Shown: positions 17,455 through 27,818, counted from the stretch's first letter. The stretch: 64,000 nucleotides of DNA from Methylobacterium sp. Leaf117 (GCF_001422985.1 NZ_LMNL01000037.1:225332-289331), one strand, 5' to 3'. Notes: generated from the letters alone by a model not told the origin. Program-made: numbers and translations.

Positions 17455-20400
17455 ATGTTCGAGACCATCGTCGCGCAGTCCCTGCGCAACCGCCTGCTCG
17501 TGGTGGCGCTCGCCGCCGCCCTGGTGCTGACCGGGCTCCTGGCCCTGACCCGCCTGCCCGTCGACGTGCTGCCCGACCTCAACCGCCCCACCGTGACGGT
17601 GATGACGGAGGCCGAGGGGCTCGCCCCCCCGGAGGTGGAGCAGCGCGTCACCTACCCGATCGAGACCCGGATGAACGGGCTTCCCGGCGTCACCCGGGTG
17701 CGCTCGGTCTCGGGCATCGGCCTGTCCATCGTCACGGTGGAGTTCGCCTGGGACGCCGACCTCTACCGCGCCCGCCAGTTCGTGGCCGAGCGCCTCGCGC
17801 TGGCCCGCACCGAACTGCCCGCCAACGTGATGCCCCAGATGGGGCCGGTCTCGTCGATCATGGGCGGCATCCTGCTGGTGGCGGTGACCTCCGAGACCGC
17901 GACGCCGATGCAGCTGCGCGAGACCGCCGACTTCACCCTCCGGCCCCGGCTCCTGTCGATCCCGGGCGTGGCCCAGGTCATTCCCATCGGCGGCGAGGTA
18001 CGCCAGTTCCGGGTGGCGCCGAACCCCGCCGCCATGCGGGCGCTGGGCGTCACCCACGCGGCGATGACCCAGGCGCTGGAGGGCTTCGGCACCAATGCGG
18101 GCGGCGGCTTCACCGATGCGGGTGCCCGCGAGGTGCTGATCCGCGCCATCGGCCGGACCATCGACCTCGACGACCTTCGCAACCTCGTGGTGGCCACGCC
18201 CGCAGGGCCGGTCTACCTGCGCCAGGTAGCGGAGGTGGATTTCGCTCCCCGGCCCCGGCGCGGCGATGGCGGCTACATGGGCAAACCCGCCGTCATCGTC
18301 TCGGTGGAGAAGCAACCGGGGGTCGATACCGTGCGGCTGACCCGGACCGTGGAGGCGGCGCTCGCCGACCTCGCCCCCAGCCTGCCGCCCGGCATCGCGG
18401 CGCAGAAGATCCTGTTCCGGCAAGCGGATTTCATCGAGACCTCCCTGCACAACGTGGTGCAGGTGCTGCTCGAAGCGGTCGCGGTGGTCGCCGTGGTGCT
18501 GTTCGCCTTCCTGATGAACGCCCGCACCACCCTGATCTCGCTCACCGCGATCCCGGTCTCGATCCTCGCCACGGCGGCGATCTTCTCCGCCCTCGGGCTC
18601 TCCATCAACACGATGACCCTCGGTGGGCTGGCCATCGCCATCGGCGAACTCGTCGACGACGCGGTGGTGGATGTGGAGAACATCCTGCGGCGCCTGCGCG
18701 AGAACCGACAGGACGGCGCGCCGCGCTCGTCCTTCGCGGTGATCGTGGCGGCCTCCAACGAGGTCCGCTCCGGCATCGTCTACGCCACCGCGATCATCTG
18801 CCTCGTCTTCGTGCCGCTCTTCGCCCTGTCGGGCATCGAGGGCCGGCTCTTCGCGCCGCTGGGGCAGGCCTACATCATCGCGATCCTGTCGAGCCTTCTC
18901 GTCTCGCTCACCCTGACACCCGCCCTCGCCTCCTGGCTGCTCCCTGGCCTGAAGACCCTGGAGGCGCCGGAGGGCCGGCTGATCCGCTGGCTGAAAGCCG
19001 GCAACGGGCGGCTGGTGGCCTTCGCCTTCGGCCACCAGCGCACCGTGATGGCGGCGGCCGTGATCGGCGTCGGCGCGGCGGCCTATGCCGCCACCACCCT
19101 GCCGCGGGCCTTCCTGCCCCCGTTCAACGAGGGCTCGTTCACCGTCAACCTCGCCTTCACGCCGGGCATCTCGCTCGCCGAATCGAGCCGGATCGGCGCC
19201 ATCGCCGAAGGTCTCGTCCTCGACATCCCGGAGGTGGACCGGGTCGGGCGCCGCACCGGCCGGGCCGAACTCGACGAGCATGCCGAGGGCGTCCACTCCA
19301 CCGACCTGGAGATCGGGATCAGGACCGGGAATCAGGCGGGGAATCAGGCGAGGAATCAGGCCCGCGGGCGATCGCGCGAGGCCGTCGTGGCGGAGCTGCG
19401 GGCCCGCCTCGGAGTGCTGCCGGTCTCGGTCAATGTCGGCCAGCCGATCTCGCACCGCCTCGACCACATGCTGTCCGGCGTCCGGGCCGAGATCGCCCTC
19501 AAGCTGTTCGGCGAGGACCTCGACGGCCTGCGCCGCACGGCCGAAGCCCTCAAGAGCGCGTTCGAGACGATCCCCGGCATCACCGATCTCGCCATCGAGA
19601 AGCAGGTCCGCATCCCGCAGCTCGAGGTCCGGGTCGATTCCGGACGGGCCGCCCTCTATGGCGTCGCCCCCGGCGCCGTGGTCGAGGCGGTGAGCCGCCT
19701 CGCCAACGGCCGGGTGGTCTCCACCCTGGTGGACGGCCTGCGCCGCTACGACGTCACCCTGCGCCTGCCGGAATCCGGCCGCTCGGTGGCGGCCCTGCGC
19801 GAACTCCTGATCGAGACGCCCACCGGCTGGGTCCCGGCCCACGCGCTGGCCGACATCGCCGAGCGCGACGGCCCCAACCAGATCCTTCGCGAGAACGGGC
19901 GGCGCAGGCTGGTGATCCAGGCCAACACCCGGGCCGGCGCCGACGGCGCGGCCGTGGCCGCCGCCATGGCGGAGATCCTGGCGCGGACCACCCTGCCCCA
20001 GGGCATCACCCCGAGCCTGGAGGGCGCGTTCCAGGCGCAGGGGGAGGCGACCCGCACCATCGGGCTCCTCAGCCTCGTCTCGCTGGCCCTGGTCTTCGCC
20101 CTGCTGGCGAGCCGCTACCGCTCCGGCGTGCTGGCCCTCATCGTCATGGGCAACGTGCCCCTGGCGCTGATCGGCAGCGTCGCGGCCCTGTTCGTCGCGG
20201 GGCTGCCCCTGTCGGTCGCCTCGATGATCGGCTTCGTGACGCTCACCGGCATCGTCGCCCGCAACGGCATCCTGAAGATCAGCCACATCCTCAATCTCGG
20301 GCTGAGCGAGGGCCTGCCCTTCGGCCCGGCCCTGGTGCTGCGGGCCAGCAACGAGCGGCTGGTGCCGGTGCTGATGACGGCGCTGGCGGCCGGCATCGCC

Positions 20401-20622
20401 CTGGTGCCGCTGCTGGTCGACGGCACGGCCCCCGGCAAGGAGATCCTCCATCCCGTCGCCGTGACGATCTTCGGCGGCCTGTTCAGCGCCACCCTGCTCG
20501 ACGCGGCGCTCACCCCCGTCCTCGTCCTGCGCTTCGGCCGGGGCGCCTTCGCGCGGCTGCAGGCGGCGCAGGCCCCGGCTCCCCACCCCGCCCCGGGCGC
20601 CCCCGCCCCGTCCCTCTTCTGA
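17455..20622 (+). CDS. cusA: Heavy-metal efflux RND pump, CusA/CzcA family
   Basis: A 1055-aa inner-membrane proton-driven transporter. It has [20 protein letters not shown] at the start, [20 protein letters not shown] and two six-helix blocks. The fourth membrane segment reads [14 protein letters not shown], the acidic motif that relays protons; DD in this position separates it from CzcA (DG) and CnrA (DS) and suggests a less-studied metal-efflux subgroup. The start at 17455 follows the adaptor stop by 7 nt. A small in-frame expansion ([15 protein letters not shown] at about 19325-19365) sits in the second periplasmic domain. The metal is not decidable, though the His/Met-rich neighbours and DUF305 favour copper or silver. 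Confidence 0.9.
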   Translation: MFETIVAQSLRNRLLVVALAAALVLTGLLALTRLPVDVLPDLNRPTVTVMTEAEGLAPPEVEQRVTYPIETRMNGLPGVTRVRSVSGIGLSIVTVEFAWDADLYRARQFVAERLALARTELPANVMPQMGPVSSIMGGILLVAVTSETATPMQLRETADFTLRPRLLSIPGVAQVIPIGGEVRQFRVAPNPAAMRALGVTHAAMTQALEGFGTNAGGGFTDAGAREVLIRAIGRTIDLDDLRNLVVATPAGPVYLRQVAEVDFAPRPRRGDGGYMGKPAVIVSVEKQPGVDTVRLTRTVEAALADLAPSLPPGIAAQKILFRQADFIETSLHNVVQVLLEAVAVVAVVLFAFLMNARTTLISLTAIPVSILATAAIFSALGLSINTMTLGGLAIAIGELVDDAVVDVENILRRLRENRQDGAPRSSFAVIVAASNEVRSGIVYATAIICLVFVPLFALSGIEGRLFAPLGQAYIIAILSSLLVSLTLTPALASWLLPGLKTLEAPEGRLIRWLKAGNGRLVAFAFGHQRTVMAAAVIGVGAAAYAATTLPRAFLPPFNEGSFTVNLAFTPGISLAESSRIGAIAEGLVLDIPEVDRVGRRTGRAELDEHAEGVHSTDLEIGIRTGNQAGNQARNQARGRSREAVVAELRARLGVLPVSVNVGQPISHRLDHMLSGVRAEIALKLFGEDLDGLRRTAEALKSAFETIPGITDLAIEKQVRIPQLEVRVDSGRAALYGVAPGAVVEAVSRLANGRVVSTLVDGLRRYDVTLRLPESGRSVAALRELLIETPTGWVPAHALADIAERDGPNQILRENGRRRLVIQANTRAGADGAAVAAAMAEILARTTLPQGITPSLEGAFQAQGEATRTIGLLSLVSLALVFALLASRYRSGVLALIVMGNVPLALIGSVAALFVAGLPLSVASMIGFVTLTGIVARNGILKISHILNLGLSEGLPFGPALVLRASNERLVPVLMTALAAGIALVPLLVDGTAPGKEILHPVAVTIFGGLFSATLLDAALTPVLVLRFGRGAFARLQAAQAPAPHPAPGAPAPSLF

Positions 20623-20641
20623 ATCCCCGGAGACGAACCCC

Positions 20642-21115
20642 ATGAAGACCGCGACTGCCGTCCTCGCCGCCCTCGCCCTCCTCGCCCTGGCGGGCACCGC
20701 CCCGGCCCACGAGGATCATCATCACGACGACGGGCACGACCACGCCCACGGCACGCCGGGCCACGCCCACCCGGCAAAGCCGGCCGGCGCGGTTAAGGCC
20801 GGGGCCAAGGCCGGGACTGGGGTCTCGCCCTCCACCAAGGCGTTCCAGGACGCCGCCATGCGGATGCACGGCGACATGGAGATCCGCTATTCCGGCGACG
20901 TCGACCGCGACTTCGCCGCCGGCATGATTCCGCATCATGCCGGCGCCATCGCCATGGCCCGGGTCGCCCTGCAATACTCCAAGGATCCGGAAGTGCGCGC
21001 GCTGGCCGAGAGCATCGTCAAGGCCCAGGACACCGAGATCGCGCAGATGCAGGCGATCCTGAAGCGCAAGGAGACCGAGAGCAAAGAGGCTCAGGGGAAG
21101 CCGGCCCCGCGCTGA
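20642..21115 (+). CDS. DUF305 (CopM-type) periplasmic metal-binding protein
   Basis: A 157-aa protein with a signal peptide (about 1-22), a His-rich stretch right after it ([15 protein letters not shown]), and a DUF305 helical domain from about residue 60: [20 protein letters not shown], then [19 protein letters not shown] with the conserved M-x-x-H and HH-x-x-A-x-x-M residues. DUF305 proteins such as CopM bind copper or silver in the periplasm. It starts 19 nt after the RND pump and completes the metal-resistance operon. Confidence 0.88.
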   Translation: MKTATAVLAALALLALAGTAPAHEDHHHDDGHDHAHGTPGHAHPAKPAGAVKAGAKAGTGVSPSTKAFQDAAMRMHGDMEIRYSGDVDRDFAAGMIPHHAGAIAMARVALQYSKDPEVRALAESIVKAQDTEIAQMQAILKRKETESKEAQGKPAPR

Positions 21116-21220
21116 CAGCGCCTCCCTTGACCACGCTCGCCTGACCACGCCCCCTGGTCGGGAACCCCGGCGGTTCTATCTGGATCGGTTCCAGACAGGC
21201 CACGGCGGAGACAGCCCGGC

Positions 21221-21739
21221 ATGAGCTTTCCCATCACGCTGACCGTGAACGGCACGGCCCGCAGCATCGTCCTGGAGGATGCGCGGGTCACCCTCCTCGA
21301 TCTGCTGCGCGAGCGCCTCGACCTCACCGGGGCCAAGAAGGGCTGCGACCGGGGCCAGTGCGGGGCCTGCACCATCCTGATCGACGGGGTGCGGGTGAAT
21401 TCCTGCCTGGCGCTGGCCGTCAGCCACGACGGTGCGGCGATCACCACCATCGAGGGATTGGCGCAGAACGAGGCCCTGCATCCCGTCCAGGCCGCCTTCC
21501 TGGAGCATGACGGCTTCCAGTGCGGCTTCTGCACGCCGGGCCAGATCCTCAGTGCGGTCGGCCTGATCCAGGAGGGCCAGACCGGGGGCGACCCCGAGCG
21601 GGTGCGCGAGGGCATGAGCGGGAATCTCTGCCGCTGCGGCGCCTATGCGGGCATCACGCAAGCCGTGCTGATGGCCCACGCGCAGATGACAGGGCCGGAC
21701 GTCCTGCCCGGCCGCCAGATCGCGGAGGATGCGGCGTGA
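21221..21739 (+). CDS. [2Fe-2S] small subunit of a molybdenum hydroxylase (PaoA/YagT-like)
   Basis: A 172-aa protein with the plant-type ferredoxin cluster CDRGQCGACTILIDGVRVNS and the second all-helical cluster CGFCTPGQ ... NLCRCGAYAGI. It passes electrons from the Mo cofactor to FAD in xanthine-oxidase-family enzymes. Unlike E. coli PaoA there is no twin-arginine signal before the first domain, so this enzyme is probably cytoplasmic. It overlaps the FAD subunit gene by 4 nt (GTGA). Confidence 0.92.
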   Translation: MSFPITLTVNGTARSIVLEDARVTLLDLLRERLDLTGAKKGCDRGQCGACTILIDGVRVNSCLALAVSHDGAAITTIEGLAQNEALHPVQAAFLEHDGFQCGFCTPGQILSAVGLIQEGQTGGDPERVREGMSGNLCRCGAYAGITQAVLMAHAQMTGPDVLPGRQIAEDAA

Positions 21740-22797
21740 AGGCCTTCGACTATCTCCGCCCGTCCAGCATCGCCGAGGCGGTCGCGGCCGCCGGCCGGCC
21801 CGGTGCCGCCTACCTCGCCGCCGGCACCAACCTCGTCGACCTGATGAAGGGCGGCGTCACCCGCCCCGACACCCTCGTGGACATCACCCGGCTGCCCGGC
21901 CTCGACCGGATCGAGCGCCGCGCCAACGGCACGACACGGATCGGCGCCCTGGTGCGCAACGCCACCCTGGCGCACGATCCGGTCATCGCCCGGCGCTACC
22001 CGGCGCTCGCCGAAGCCCTGCTCTCGGGGGCCTCGGGCCAGCTCCGCAACGCCGCCACCACCGCCGGCAACGTGCTGCAGCGGACCCGCTGCGCGTATTT
22101 CACCGACACCGCCAGCGCCTGCAACAAGCGCGACCCCGGCACCGGCTGCGACGCGCAGGGCGGCGTCACCCGTGCCCACGCGGTGCTCGGCTGGAGCCAG
22201 CACTGCATCGCCACCCACCCGTCGGATTTCTGCGTGCCGCTGGCCGCCCTCGACGCCGTCGTGGAGATCGAGGGGCCGGCCGGTCCCCGCAGCGTGCCCC
22301 TGGACGCGTTCCACCGCCTGCCGGGCGACCACCCGGAGCGCGAGACGGTGCTGGAGCCCGGCGACCTCGTCGTCGCCGTCACCCTGCCGGCAGAGGCCGA
22401 AACCTTCGCCGGCCACAGCCGCTACCTCAAGGTCCGCGAGCGCACCTCCTATGCCTTCGCGGTGGTGTCGGCGGCCGTCGGCCTGCGCCTCGACGGGGAC
22501 CGGATCGCGGAAGGCCGCATCGCCCTCGGCAGCGTCGCCCTGAAGCCCTGGCGCGCCCGCGAGGCGGAACACCTGCTCGCCGGCGCGGCCCCCACGCCCG
22601 AGATTTTCGCCAGGGCGGCCGAGGCCGCTCTGGCCGACGCCAAACCCTCGGGCGACAACGCCTACAAGATCGAGCTTGCCCGCCGCATCGTCGTGCGCGC
22701 CCTCACCCTGGCCGTTGCCGGCACCCCGGACCGCGTGCCCGCGCTCCCGGCCAGTCCCTTCGCCACCCCTTCGGCCGGAGTCTCCGCCCATGCCTGA
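21736..22797 (+). CDS. FAD-binding medium subunit of a molybdenum hydroxylase (PaoB/YagS-like)
   Basis: A 353-aa subunit starting with GTG at 21736, overlapping the previous stop. It begins KAFDYLRPSSIAEAVAA, has the FAD loop AAGTNLVDLMKGGV, GASGQLRNAATTAGNVLQRT, and then Cys residues in RTRCAYF...ACNKRDPGTGC. The CNKR-x-PG-x-GC pattern is that of PaoB-like subunits carrying an extra [4Fe-4S] cluster, which points to the aldehyde oxidoreductase branch. It overlaps the large subunit gene by 8 nt. Confidence 0.9.
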   Translation: MKAFDYLRPSSIAEAVAAAGRPGAAYLAAGTNLVDLMKGGVTRPDTLVDITRLPGLDRIERRANGTTRIGALVRNATLAHDPVIARRYPALAEALLSGASGQLRNAATTAGNVLQRTRCAYFTDTASACNKRDPGTGCDAQGGVTRAHAVLGWSQHCIATHPSDFCVPLAALDAVVEIEGPAGPRSVPLDAFHRLPGDHPERETVLEPGDLVVAVTLPAEAETFAGHSRYLKVRERTSYAFAVVSAAVGLRLDGDRIAEGRIALGSVALKPWRAREAEHLLAGAAPTPEIFARAAEAALADAKPSGDNAYKIELARRIVVRALTLAVAGTPDRVPALPASPFATPSAGVSAHA

Positions 22798-25021
22798 GCG
22801 TCAGCGCCACGGCGCCTCCATCGGCCAGCCGCTCACCCGGCGCGACGGCCCCGACAAGGTCACGGGTGCGGCCCGCTACAGCGCGGATTTCAAGCCCGAG
22901 GGCTTGGCCCACGCGGTGATGGCGGTGAGTTCGATCGCGCGCGGGCGGGTCACGCATCGCGACATCGCGGCGGCGCAGGCCCATCCCGGCGTGATCGCCG
23001 TGATGACGCCGGAGAACGCGCCGGCGCTCGCCAAGTCGCCGGACCAGAAGGACAATCCGTTCACCTTCCGCCTCGACCTGCTGCAGAACGACGGCGTGCG
23101 CTACGCCAACCAGCCCATCGCGGTGGTGATCGCCGAGACGCTGGAAGCGGCCACCGAGGGTGCCGCCCTGCTGGCGCCCCGCTACGAGGCGGAGCCGGTC
23201 AGCGTCACCCTCGGAGCCGGCGAGATCTTCAGCCCCGACACCATCGGGGCCGGCTCGGCCACCGACGAGGGGTCCGGCGATCTGGCCGCCGGCCTGGCGG
23301 CGGCGGAGACGCGGATCGCGGCCACCTACGACACGGCGGCGCAGTATCACAACGCCCTCGAACCCCATTCCTGCGTGGCGGAATGGGACGGCGACCGCCT
23401 GACCCTCCACACCCCGACCCAGGCCCTCTGGATCGCCAAGGGCCGGATCGCCGACCTGTTCGGCATCCCGCCGGAGAACATCCAAGTGGTCTGCCACTAT
23501 CTCGGCGGCGGCTTCGGCTCGAAGGGCTTCATCGCCGCGCCGCAGATCCTCGGGATCATGGCGGCCAAGATGGTGGGACGCCCGGTCAAGCTGGTGACGC
23601 GGCGCGAGCAGATGTTCGGCCCGGTCGGCCACCGCGCCGCCACCCGCCAGACCCTGAGGCTCGGCGCATCGCGGAACGGGACGCTCACGGCCCTCGACCA
23701 CCACACCCTGACCCTGACGAGCCGGCACGACGACTTCGTCGAGCCCTCCGGCATCCTCTCGCGCCACCTCTACGCGGCGGGCGCGATCGCGACCACGCAC
23801 GCGGTCTCCCGGGCCGATATCGGCACCCCGATCTTCATGCGGGCTCCCGGCGAAGCCTCGGGCAGCGTCGCGGTGGAGAGCGCGCTGGACGAGCTGGCGC
23901 TCGAACTCGACCTCGATCCGCTCGAGATTCGCCTGCGTAACTACGCCGAGGTCGAGCCGATCACCCATCGGCCGTTCTCCTCGAAGGCGCTGCGCGAATG
24001 CTACGCCCAAGGCGCGGCGCGCTTCGGCTGGGCCGCGCGCCCGCGCCAGCCGCGCCAGATGCGCGACGCCGACGGGCTGCTGGTGGGCTGGGGGCTCGGC
24101 ACCGCCACCTACCCGGCCGGGATGATGCAGGGCGAGGCCCGGGCCACGATCCGGGCCGATGGCACGGCCCTGATCGAGACCGCCGCCCAGGACATGGGCC
24201 AGGGTGCCTGGACGGTGCTGGCGCAGATCGGCGCCGACGGTCTCGGACTGCCCATCGCCCAGGTCGAGCTGCGCATCGGCGACTCGAACCTGCCGAACGG
24301 CGGGCTGGCGGGCGGCTCCACCGGCACCGCCACGGGCGGCACGGCGGTCCACAACGCCGCGCAGGCGGCGATCGCCGAACTCGCGGACCTGGCCGTCAAC
24401 GACCCGGCCTCGCCCCTCTACGGCGCCGGCAATGCCGGCGTCACCGCCCGCGACGGACGCCTCGCCCGCAACGACGACCCCGCCCGCTCGGAAGCCTTTT
24501 CCGAAATCCTGGGCCGAGCCGGCAAGGCCTCGGTCGAGGCCAAGGGCCAGGGCGCGGGCGACCCCGCCTCGCGAAAAGCCTACGCAATGCACGCGCACGG
24601 GGCGGTCTACGCGGAGGTGAAGGTCGATCCGGACTTGGGCCAGATCCGGGTGACGCGCCTCGTCGGCGCCTTCGCGGCCGGGCGCATCGTCAACCCGCAC
24701 CTCGTGCGCAGCCAGTATTACGGCGGCATGATCTGGGGCGTGTCCCTGGCCCTGCACGAGCACGCGGTGCTCGATCCGCGCTCGGGCCGGGTGATGAACG
24801 GGAACCTGGCCGAGTACCACATCCCGGTGAATGCCGACGTGCCCGCGATGGAGGCGATCCTGGTGGAGGAACACGATCCGCACGTGAACCCGCTGGGCAT
24901 CAAGGGGGTCGGCGAGATCGGCATCACCGGCACCGCCGGCGCCATCGCCAACGCGGTCTGGCACGCCACCGGCGTGCGGGTGCGCGACATCCCGATCACC
25001 CTGGACAAGCTGCTGGGGTGA
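22790..25021 (+). CDS. Molybdopterin-binding large subunit of aldehyde/xanthine oxidoreductase (PaoC/YagR-like)
   Basis: A 743-aa catalytic subunit. It shows GQPLTRRDGPDKVTGAARY, CHYLGGGFGSKGF, IFMRAPGEASGSVAVESALD, QDMGQGAWTVLAQIGAD, and the catalytic glutamate in GIKGVGEIGITGTAGAIAN. These enzymes hydroxylate aldehydes or N-heterocycles with water as oxygen source. The set is complete (small, medium, large), but no PaoD/XdhC-type chaperone or substrate-linked gene is adjacent, so the substrate remains open. Confidence 0.92.
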   Translation: MPERQRHGASIGQPLTRRDGPDKVTGAARYSADFKPEGLAHAVMAVSSIARGRVTHRDIAAAQAHPGVIAVMTPENAPALAKSPDQKDNPFTFRLDLLQNDGVRYANQPIAVVIAETLEAATEGAALLAPRYEAEPVSVTLGAGEIFSPDTIGAGSATDEGSGDLAAGLAAAETRIAATYDTAAQYHNALEPHSCVAEWDGDRLTLHTPTQALWIAKGRIADLFGIPPENIQVVCHYLGGGFGSKGFIAAPQILGIMAAKMVGRPVKLVTRREQMFGPVGHRAATRQTLRLGASRNGTLTALDHHTLTLTSRHDDFVEPSGILSRHLYAAGAIATTHAVSRADIGTPIFMRAPGEASGSVAVESALDELALELDLDPLEIRLRNYAEVEPITHRPFSSKALRECYAQGAARFGWAARPRQPRQMRDADGLLVGWGLGTATYPAGMMQGEARATIRADGTALIETAAQDMGQGAWTVLAQIGADGLGLPIAQVELRIGDSNLPNGGLAGGSTGTATGGTAVHNAAQAAIAELADLAVNDPASPLYGAGNAGVTARDGRLARNDDPARSEAFSEILGRAGKASVEAKGQGAGDPASRKAYAMHAHGAVYAEVKVDPDLGQIRVTRLVGAFAAGRIVNPHLVRSQYYGGMIWGVSLALHEHAVLDPRSGRVMNGNLAEYHIPVNADVPAMEAILVEEHDPHVNPLGIKGVGEIGITGTAGAIANAVWHATGVRVRDIPITLDKLLG

Positions 25022-25072
25022 GGCCGGGCGACCGGTCCCTCCGGGTCGCCGGCGCCGCCTCGCGGATCAGGC

Positions 25073-25786
25073 CTATTCGCGAATCAGCTTGCCCGAATAC
25101 ACCACCGGCCCGGTCGGGAGACCGGTGGGAGAGCCCCCCTCCGGCTCGACCGAGACCGCGAAGGTGCCGCCCGCCAGGGCGTCGGCCTTGGCCGGCAGAA
25201 TCAGGCCCTTCGCGTCCGATCCGACGAGCCCGAGGGTCTTCGGGGGTTCTCCCGCGCCGACATACCAGAGTTCGAGGCTGTGCCCCGCGGGCGCCTGCGC
25301 GCCGACCGGGCGTACGCGAGCGGTCCCGGCCCGGGTGTCGATGCTGACAAGGAGCGCGGGGGCCTCGCCGCCGCTGTTGACCACGGCGATGTAGCGCCCG
25401 TCCCCATCGCCCGGGCGCGGCTCGCCCACGGCGATGAACAGGGCCAGCCCGGCCGCCAGGGCGGCCGCCGTGCCGGCGGCGAGGCGCCAGCGCCACACCG
25501 CGCCCTGCAGGGCGCCGATGCGGTCGTCGTTTGCGGCGGCGGCGCGGTGTCCCGCCCCATCGCCGGCCACGGCCCGGGCGATCGCCGGCCACACCTCCGG
25601 CCCCGGCGGAACCTCGGGCGCCGCGAGGGCGAGGGGCGCCAGGCGACGCTCCCAAGCCTCCCGCGCCGCCCGGGCGGTCGGGTCGACCGCGAGTTCGAGG
25701 TCCACCGCGGCCCGTTCGGCCGGCGGCAGGGTGCCGAGCACGTACTCGGCGAGGCGCAGGTCGCGCTCGTCCGGATCGGGGGTCAT
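25073..25786 (-). CDS. Anti-sigma factor (RskA/COG5343 type)
   Basis: A 237-aa protein. The N-terminal 75 residues (RDLRLAEYVLGTLPPAERAA, VDLELAVDPTARAAREAWER) are the anti-sigma helical domain; one membrane segment lies about residues 105-125; the remainder is the periplasmic RskA C-terminal domain (SLELWYVGAGEPPKTLGLVG). No ChrR/ZAS zinc motif is visible. It overlaps its sigma gene by 4 nt, so it is the cognate inhibitor that would release the sigma factor on an envelope signal. Confidence 0.85.
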   Translation of the reverse strand: MTPDPDERDLRLAEYVLGTLPPAERAAVDLELAVDPTARAAREAWERRLAPLALAAPEVPPGPEVWPAIARAVAGDGAGHRAAAANDDRIGALQGAVWRWRLAAGTAAALAAGLALFIAVGEPRPGDGDGRYIAVVNSGGEAPALLVSIDTRAGTARVRPVGAQAPAGHSLELWYVGAGEPPKTLGLVGSDAKGLILPAKADALAGGTFAVSVEPEGGSPTGLPTGPVVYSGKLIRE

Positions 25787-26421
25787 GCGACACCGTCCAG
25801 GCAGCCGCGCAGGGTCGCGAGACCGCGATGCAGCCAAGTCTTGATGGTGCTCACGGGCCGGTCGTAGCGCAGGGCGAGGTCCTCGCGGGACTGGCCCTCG
25901 CAATAGGCCAGCACGATGCAGTCGCGGTGCATCGCCTCGAGCCGGCCGAGACAGGCCCGCAGGGCATCGCGTCCCAGGATCGTGCCCTCGCTGTCGTGGG
26001 GATCGACCAGACGCTCCACCCAATCCTCCCCGTCCTCGGTGACCGGCCCCTGGACCTCCTGGCGCCGCCGCACCCCGTCGATGGCGCGGTTGCGCGCGAT
26101 GGAGCACAGCCAGGCCAGGGGTCGCCCGGCCGCCGGGCTGTAGGAGGCGGCCTTCTGCCAGACCCGCAGATACACCTCCTGCAGCACGTCCTCGGCCATG
26201 CCGCGATCGGTCTGGATACGCAGGATCACCCCCAAAAGTTTCGGCGCCGTCCGATCATAGAGGGTCCGCAGGGCGGTTGCGTCGCGCCGGGCGATATCGG
26301 CGATCAGGTCCGCGAGGGCGACGTCGGTGCGCGAGGGATCGTCCGCGACGGCACCATCACGCAGGGGGCTGGCACGCAACGGCTGGGCATCCTCTTCCCG
26401 GGCGCGGGTTGTCCCCTGCAC
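25783..26421 (-). CDS. ECF RNA polymerase sigma factor (SigK-like)
   Basis: A 212-aa sigma-70-family factor with region 2 (LRTLYDRTAPKLLGVILRI, AEDVLQEVYLRVWQKA, AWLCSIARNRAIDGVRRR) and region 4 (DCIVLAYCEGQSREDLALRY, VSTIKTWLHRGLATLRGCL). Regions 1.1 and 3 are missing, which defines the ECF group; the pairing with an RskA-type anti-sigma factor resembles the SigK/RskA set. The first 30 residues are variable, so the start could be slightly further in. Targets are unknown. Confidence 0.88.
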   Translation of the reverse strand: MQGTTRAREEDAQPLRASPLRDGAVADDPSRTDVALADLIADIARRDATALRTLYDRTAPKLLGVILRIQTDRGMAEDVLQEVYLRVWQKAASYSPAAGRPLAWLCSIARNRAIDGVRRRQEVQGPVTEDGEDWVERLVDPHDSEGTILGRDALRACLGRLEAMHRDCIVLAYCEGQSREDLALRYDRPVSTIKTWLHRGLATLRGCLDGVA

Positions 26422-26570
26422 GACGGCGCGGCCTCGGATCGATTCGGTGCGATCCGCACAATCGCGCCCGCATCAGTTAATCGAGGTCGGCGCCGCGCGC
26501 CACCGGACGCCGTCGCCGACCGCGCGATCGATGGGGATATTCGGTCCGGCCGGGCGAAACGGCCTCGCCG

Positions 26571-27818
26571 TCAGCGGCGCTCGTAGAGCAGACGCGCCCG
26601 GATCGTGCCGTCGAGCGCCCGGATCTCCTCCAGCAGGCTCTCGGCGTCGGCATCGGTCACGTCGGTCTCCACCACCACGTAACCGACCTCGCCGTCGGTC
26701 TGGTAGAACTGCGCCGCGATGTTGACCCCGCGCCGGGCGAAGGTGTCGTTGAGGCGCCCCAGCATGCCCGGGATGTTGCGCTGGACGTGGATCAGGCGCG
26801 TGCCGGTGGGGCGGGCGGGCAGCTGCACCTGCGGGAAGTTCACGGTGCCCACCGTCGAGCCGATATCGGAATAATCGACGAGCTTGCGCGCCACCTCCGA
26901 GCCGATGCGCTCCTGCGCCTCCTCCGTCGAGCCGCCGATATGCGGCGTCAGGATCACGTTGGGCAGGCCCTGGAGCGGGCTGACGAAGCGCTCCTGGTTG
27001 GAGCCCGGCTCCACCGGGAACACGTCGACGGCGGCCCCCCGCAGGTGGCCGTCGCGCAGGGCACCGGCCAGGGCGTCGAGATCCACCACGGTGCCGCGGG
27101 CGTTGTTGATCAGGAAGGCGCCGGGCTTCATCGCCCGGATCTCGGCCTCGCCGATCATGTTGTGGGTCTCGGGCGTCTCCGGCACGTGGAGGGAGACCAC
27201 GTCGCTCTGGGCCAGCAGGGTCTCCAGGCTGTCGGTGGGCTCGGTGTTGCCGTGGCGCAGCTTGTCGGTCTGGTCGTAGAACACCACCCGCATGCCCATC
27301 GCCTCGGCCAGGGTCGAGAGCTGCGAGCCGATATTGCCGTAGCCGACGATGCCCAGCGTCTTGCCGCGCACCTCCTGCGAGCCCGTGGCCGACTTGTCCC
27401 ACGCGCCCGCATGGGCGCCCACCGAGCGCGGCACGATCCGGCGCAGCAGCATCACGATCTCGCCGATGACGAGCTCGGCCACCGAGCGGGTGTTGGAGTA
27501 GGGCGCGTTGAAGACCGGGATGCCGCGGTGGCGCGCGGCCTCGAGATCGACCTGGTTGGTGCCCACCGAGAAGCAGCCCACCGCCAGCAGGCGCTCGCCA
27601 TGGGCCAGGGCCGCCGCGTCGAGCTGCGTGCGCGAGCGGATGCCGAGGATGTGGGTGCCCTTCAGGGCCTCGTGCAGGGCCTCGCGGTCCAGGGCCTTGG
27701 CCACCCGCACGACGTTGGTGTAGCCGGCGGCGGCGAAGAGCTCGGCGGCGCTGTCGTTGATGCCTTCGAGCAGCAGGACGCGGATCTTGTCCTTCGGGAA
27801 GGAGAGTCGTTCGGCCAT
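26571..27818 (-). CDS. serA: D-3-phosphoglycerate dehydrogenase
   Basis: A 415-aa NAD-dependent D-2-hydroxyacid dehydrogenase: FPKDKIRVLLLEGINDSAAE, GCFSVGTNQVDLEAARHRGI, NAPYSNTRSVAELVIGEIVM, the Rossmann loop KTLGIVGYGNIGSQ, HVPETPETHNMI, and PHIGGSTEEAQERIGSEVA with the catalytic His. A C-terminal ACT domain follows (VNIAAQFYQTDGEVGYVVVE). The length and layout match the E. coli type of SerA (410 aa), which is serine-inhibited and also reduces 2-oxoglutarate to D-2-hydroxyglutarate. The neighbouring divergent flavoprotein fits that side reaction. Confidence 0.93.
   Translation of the reverse strand: MAERLSFPKDKIRVLLLEGINDSAAELFAAAGYTNVVRVAKALDREALHEALKGTHILGIRSRTQLDAAALAHGERLLAVGCFSVGTNQVDLEAARHRGIPVFNAPYSNTRSVAELVIGEIVMLLRRIVPRSVGAHAGAWDKSATGSQEVRGKTLGIVGYGNIGSQLSTLAEAMGMRVVFYDQTDKLRHGNTEPTDSLETLLAQSDVVSLHVPETPETHNMIGEAEIRAMKPGAFLINNARGTVVDLDALAGALRDGHLRGAAVDVFPVEPGSNQERFVSPLQGLPNVILTPHIGGSTEEAQERIGSEVARKLVDYSDIGSTVGTVNFPQVQLPARPTGTRLIHVQRNIPGMLGRLNDTFARRGVNIAAQFYQTDGEVGYVVVETDVTDADAESLLEEIRALDGTIRARLLYERR

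Noticed and set aside
17389-20697. An 1102-codon open frame antisense to the RND pump, and similar long frames opposite metG (3417-5255), lldP (34579-36465) and trmFO (30508-31893)
   Set aside because: High GC leaves antisense frames open. Their translations are rich in Arg, Gly, His, Asp and Glu, have no domain, and lie opposite genes with clear family motifs.
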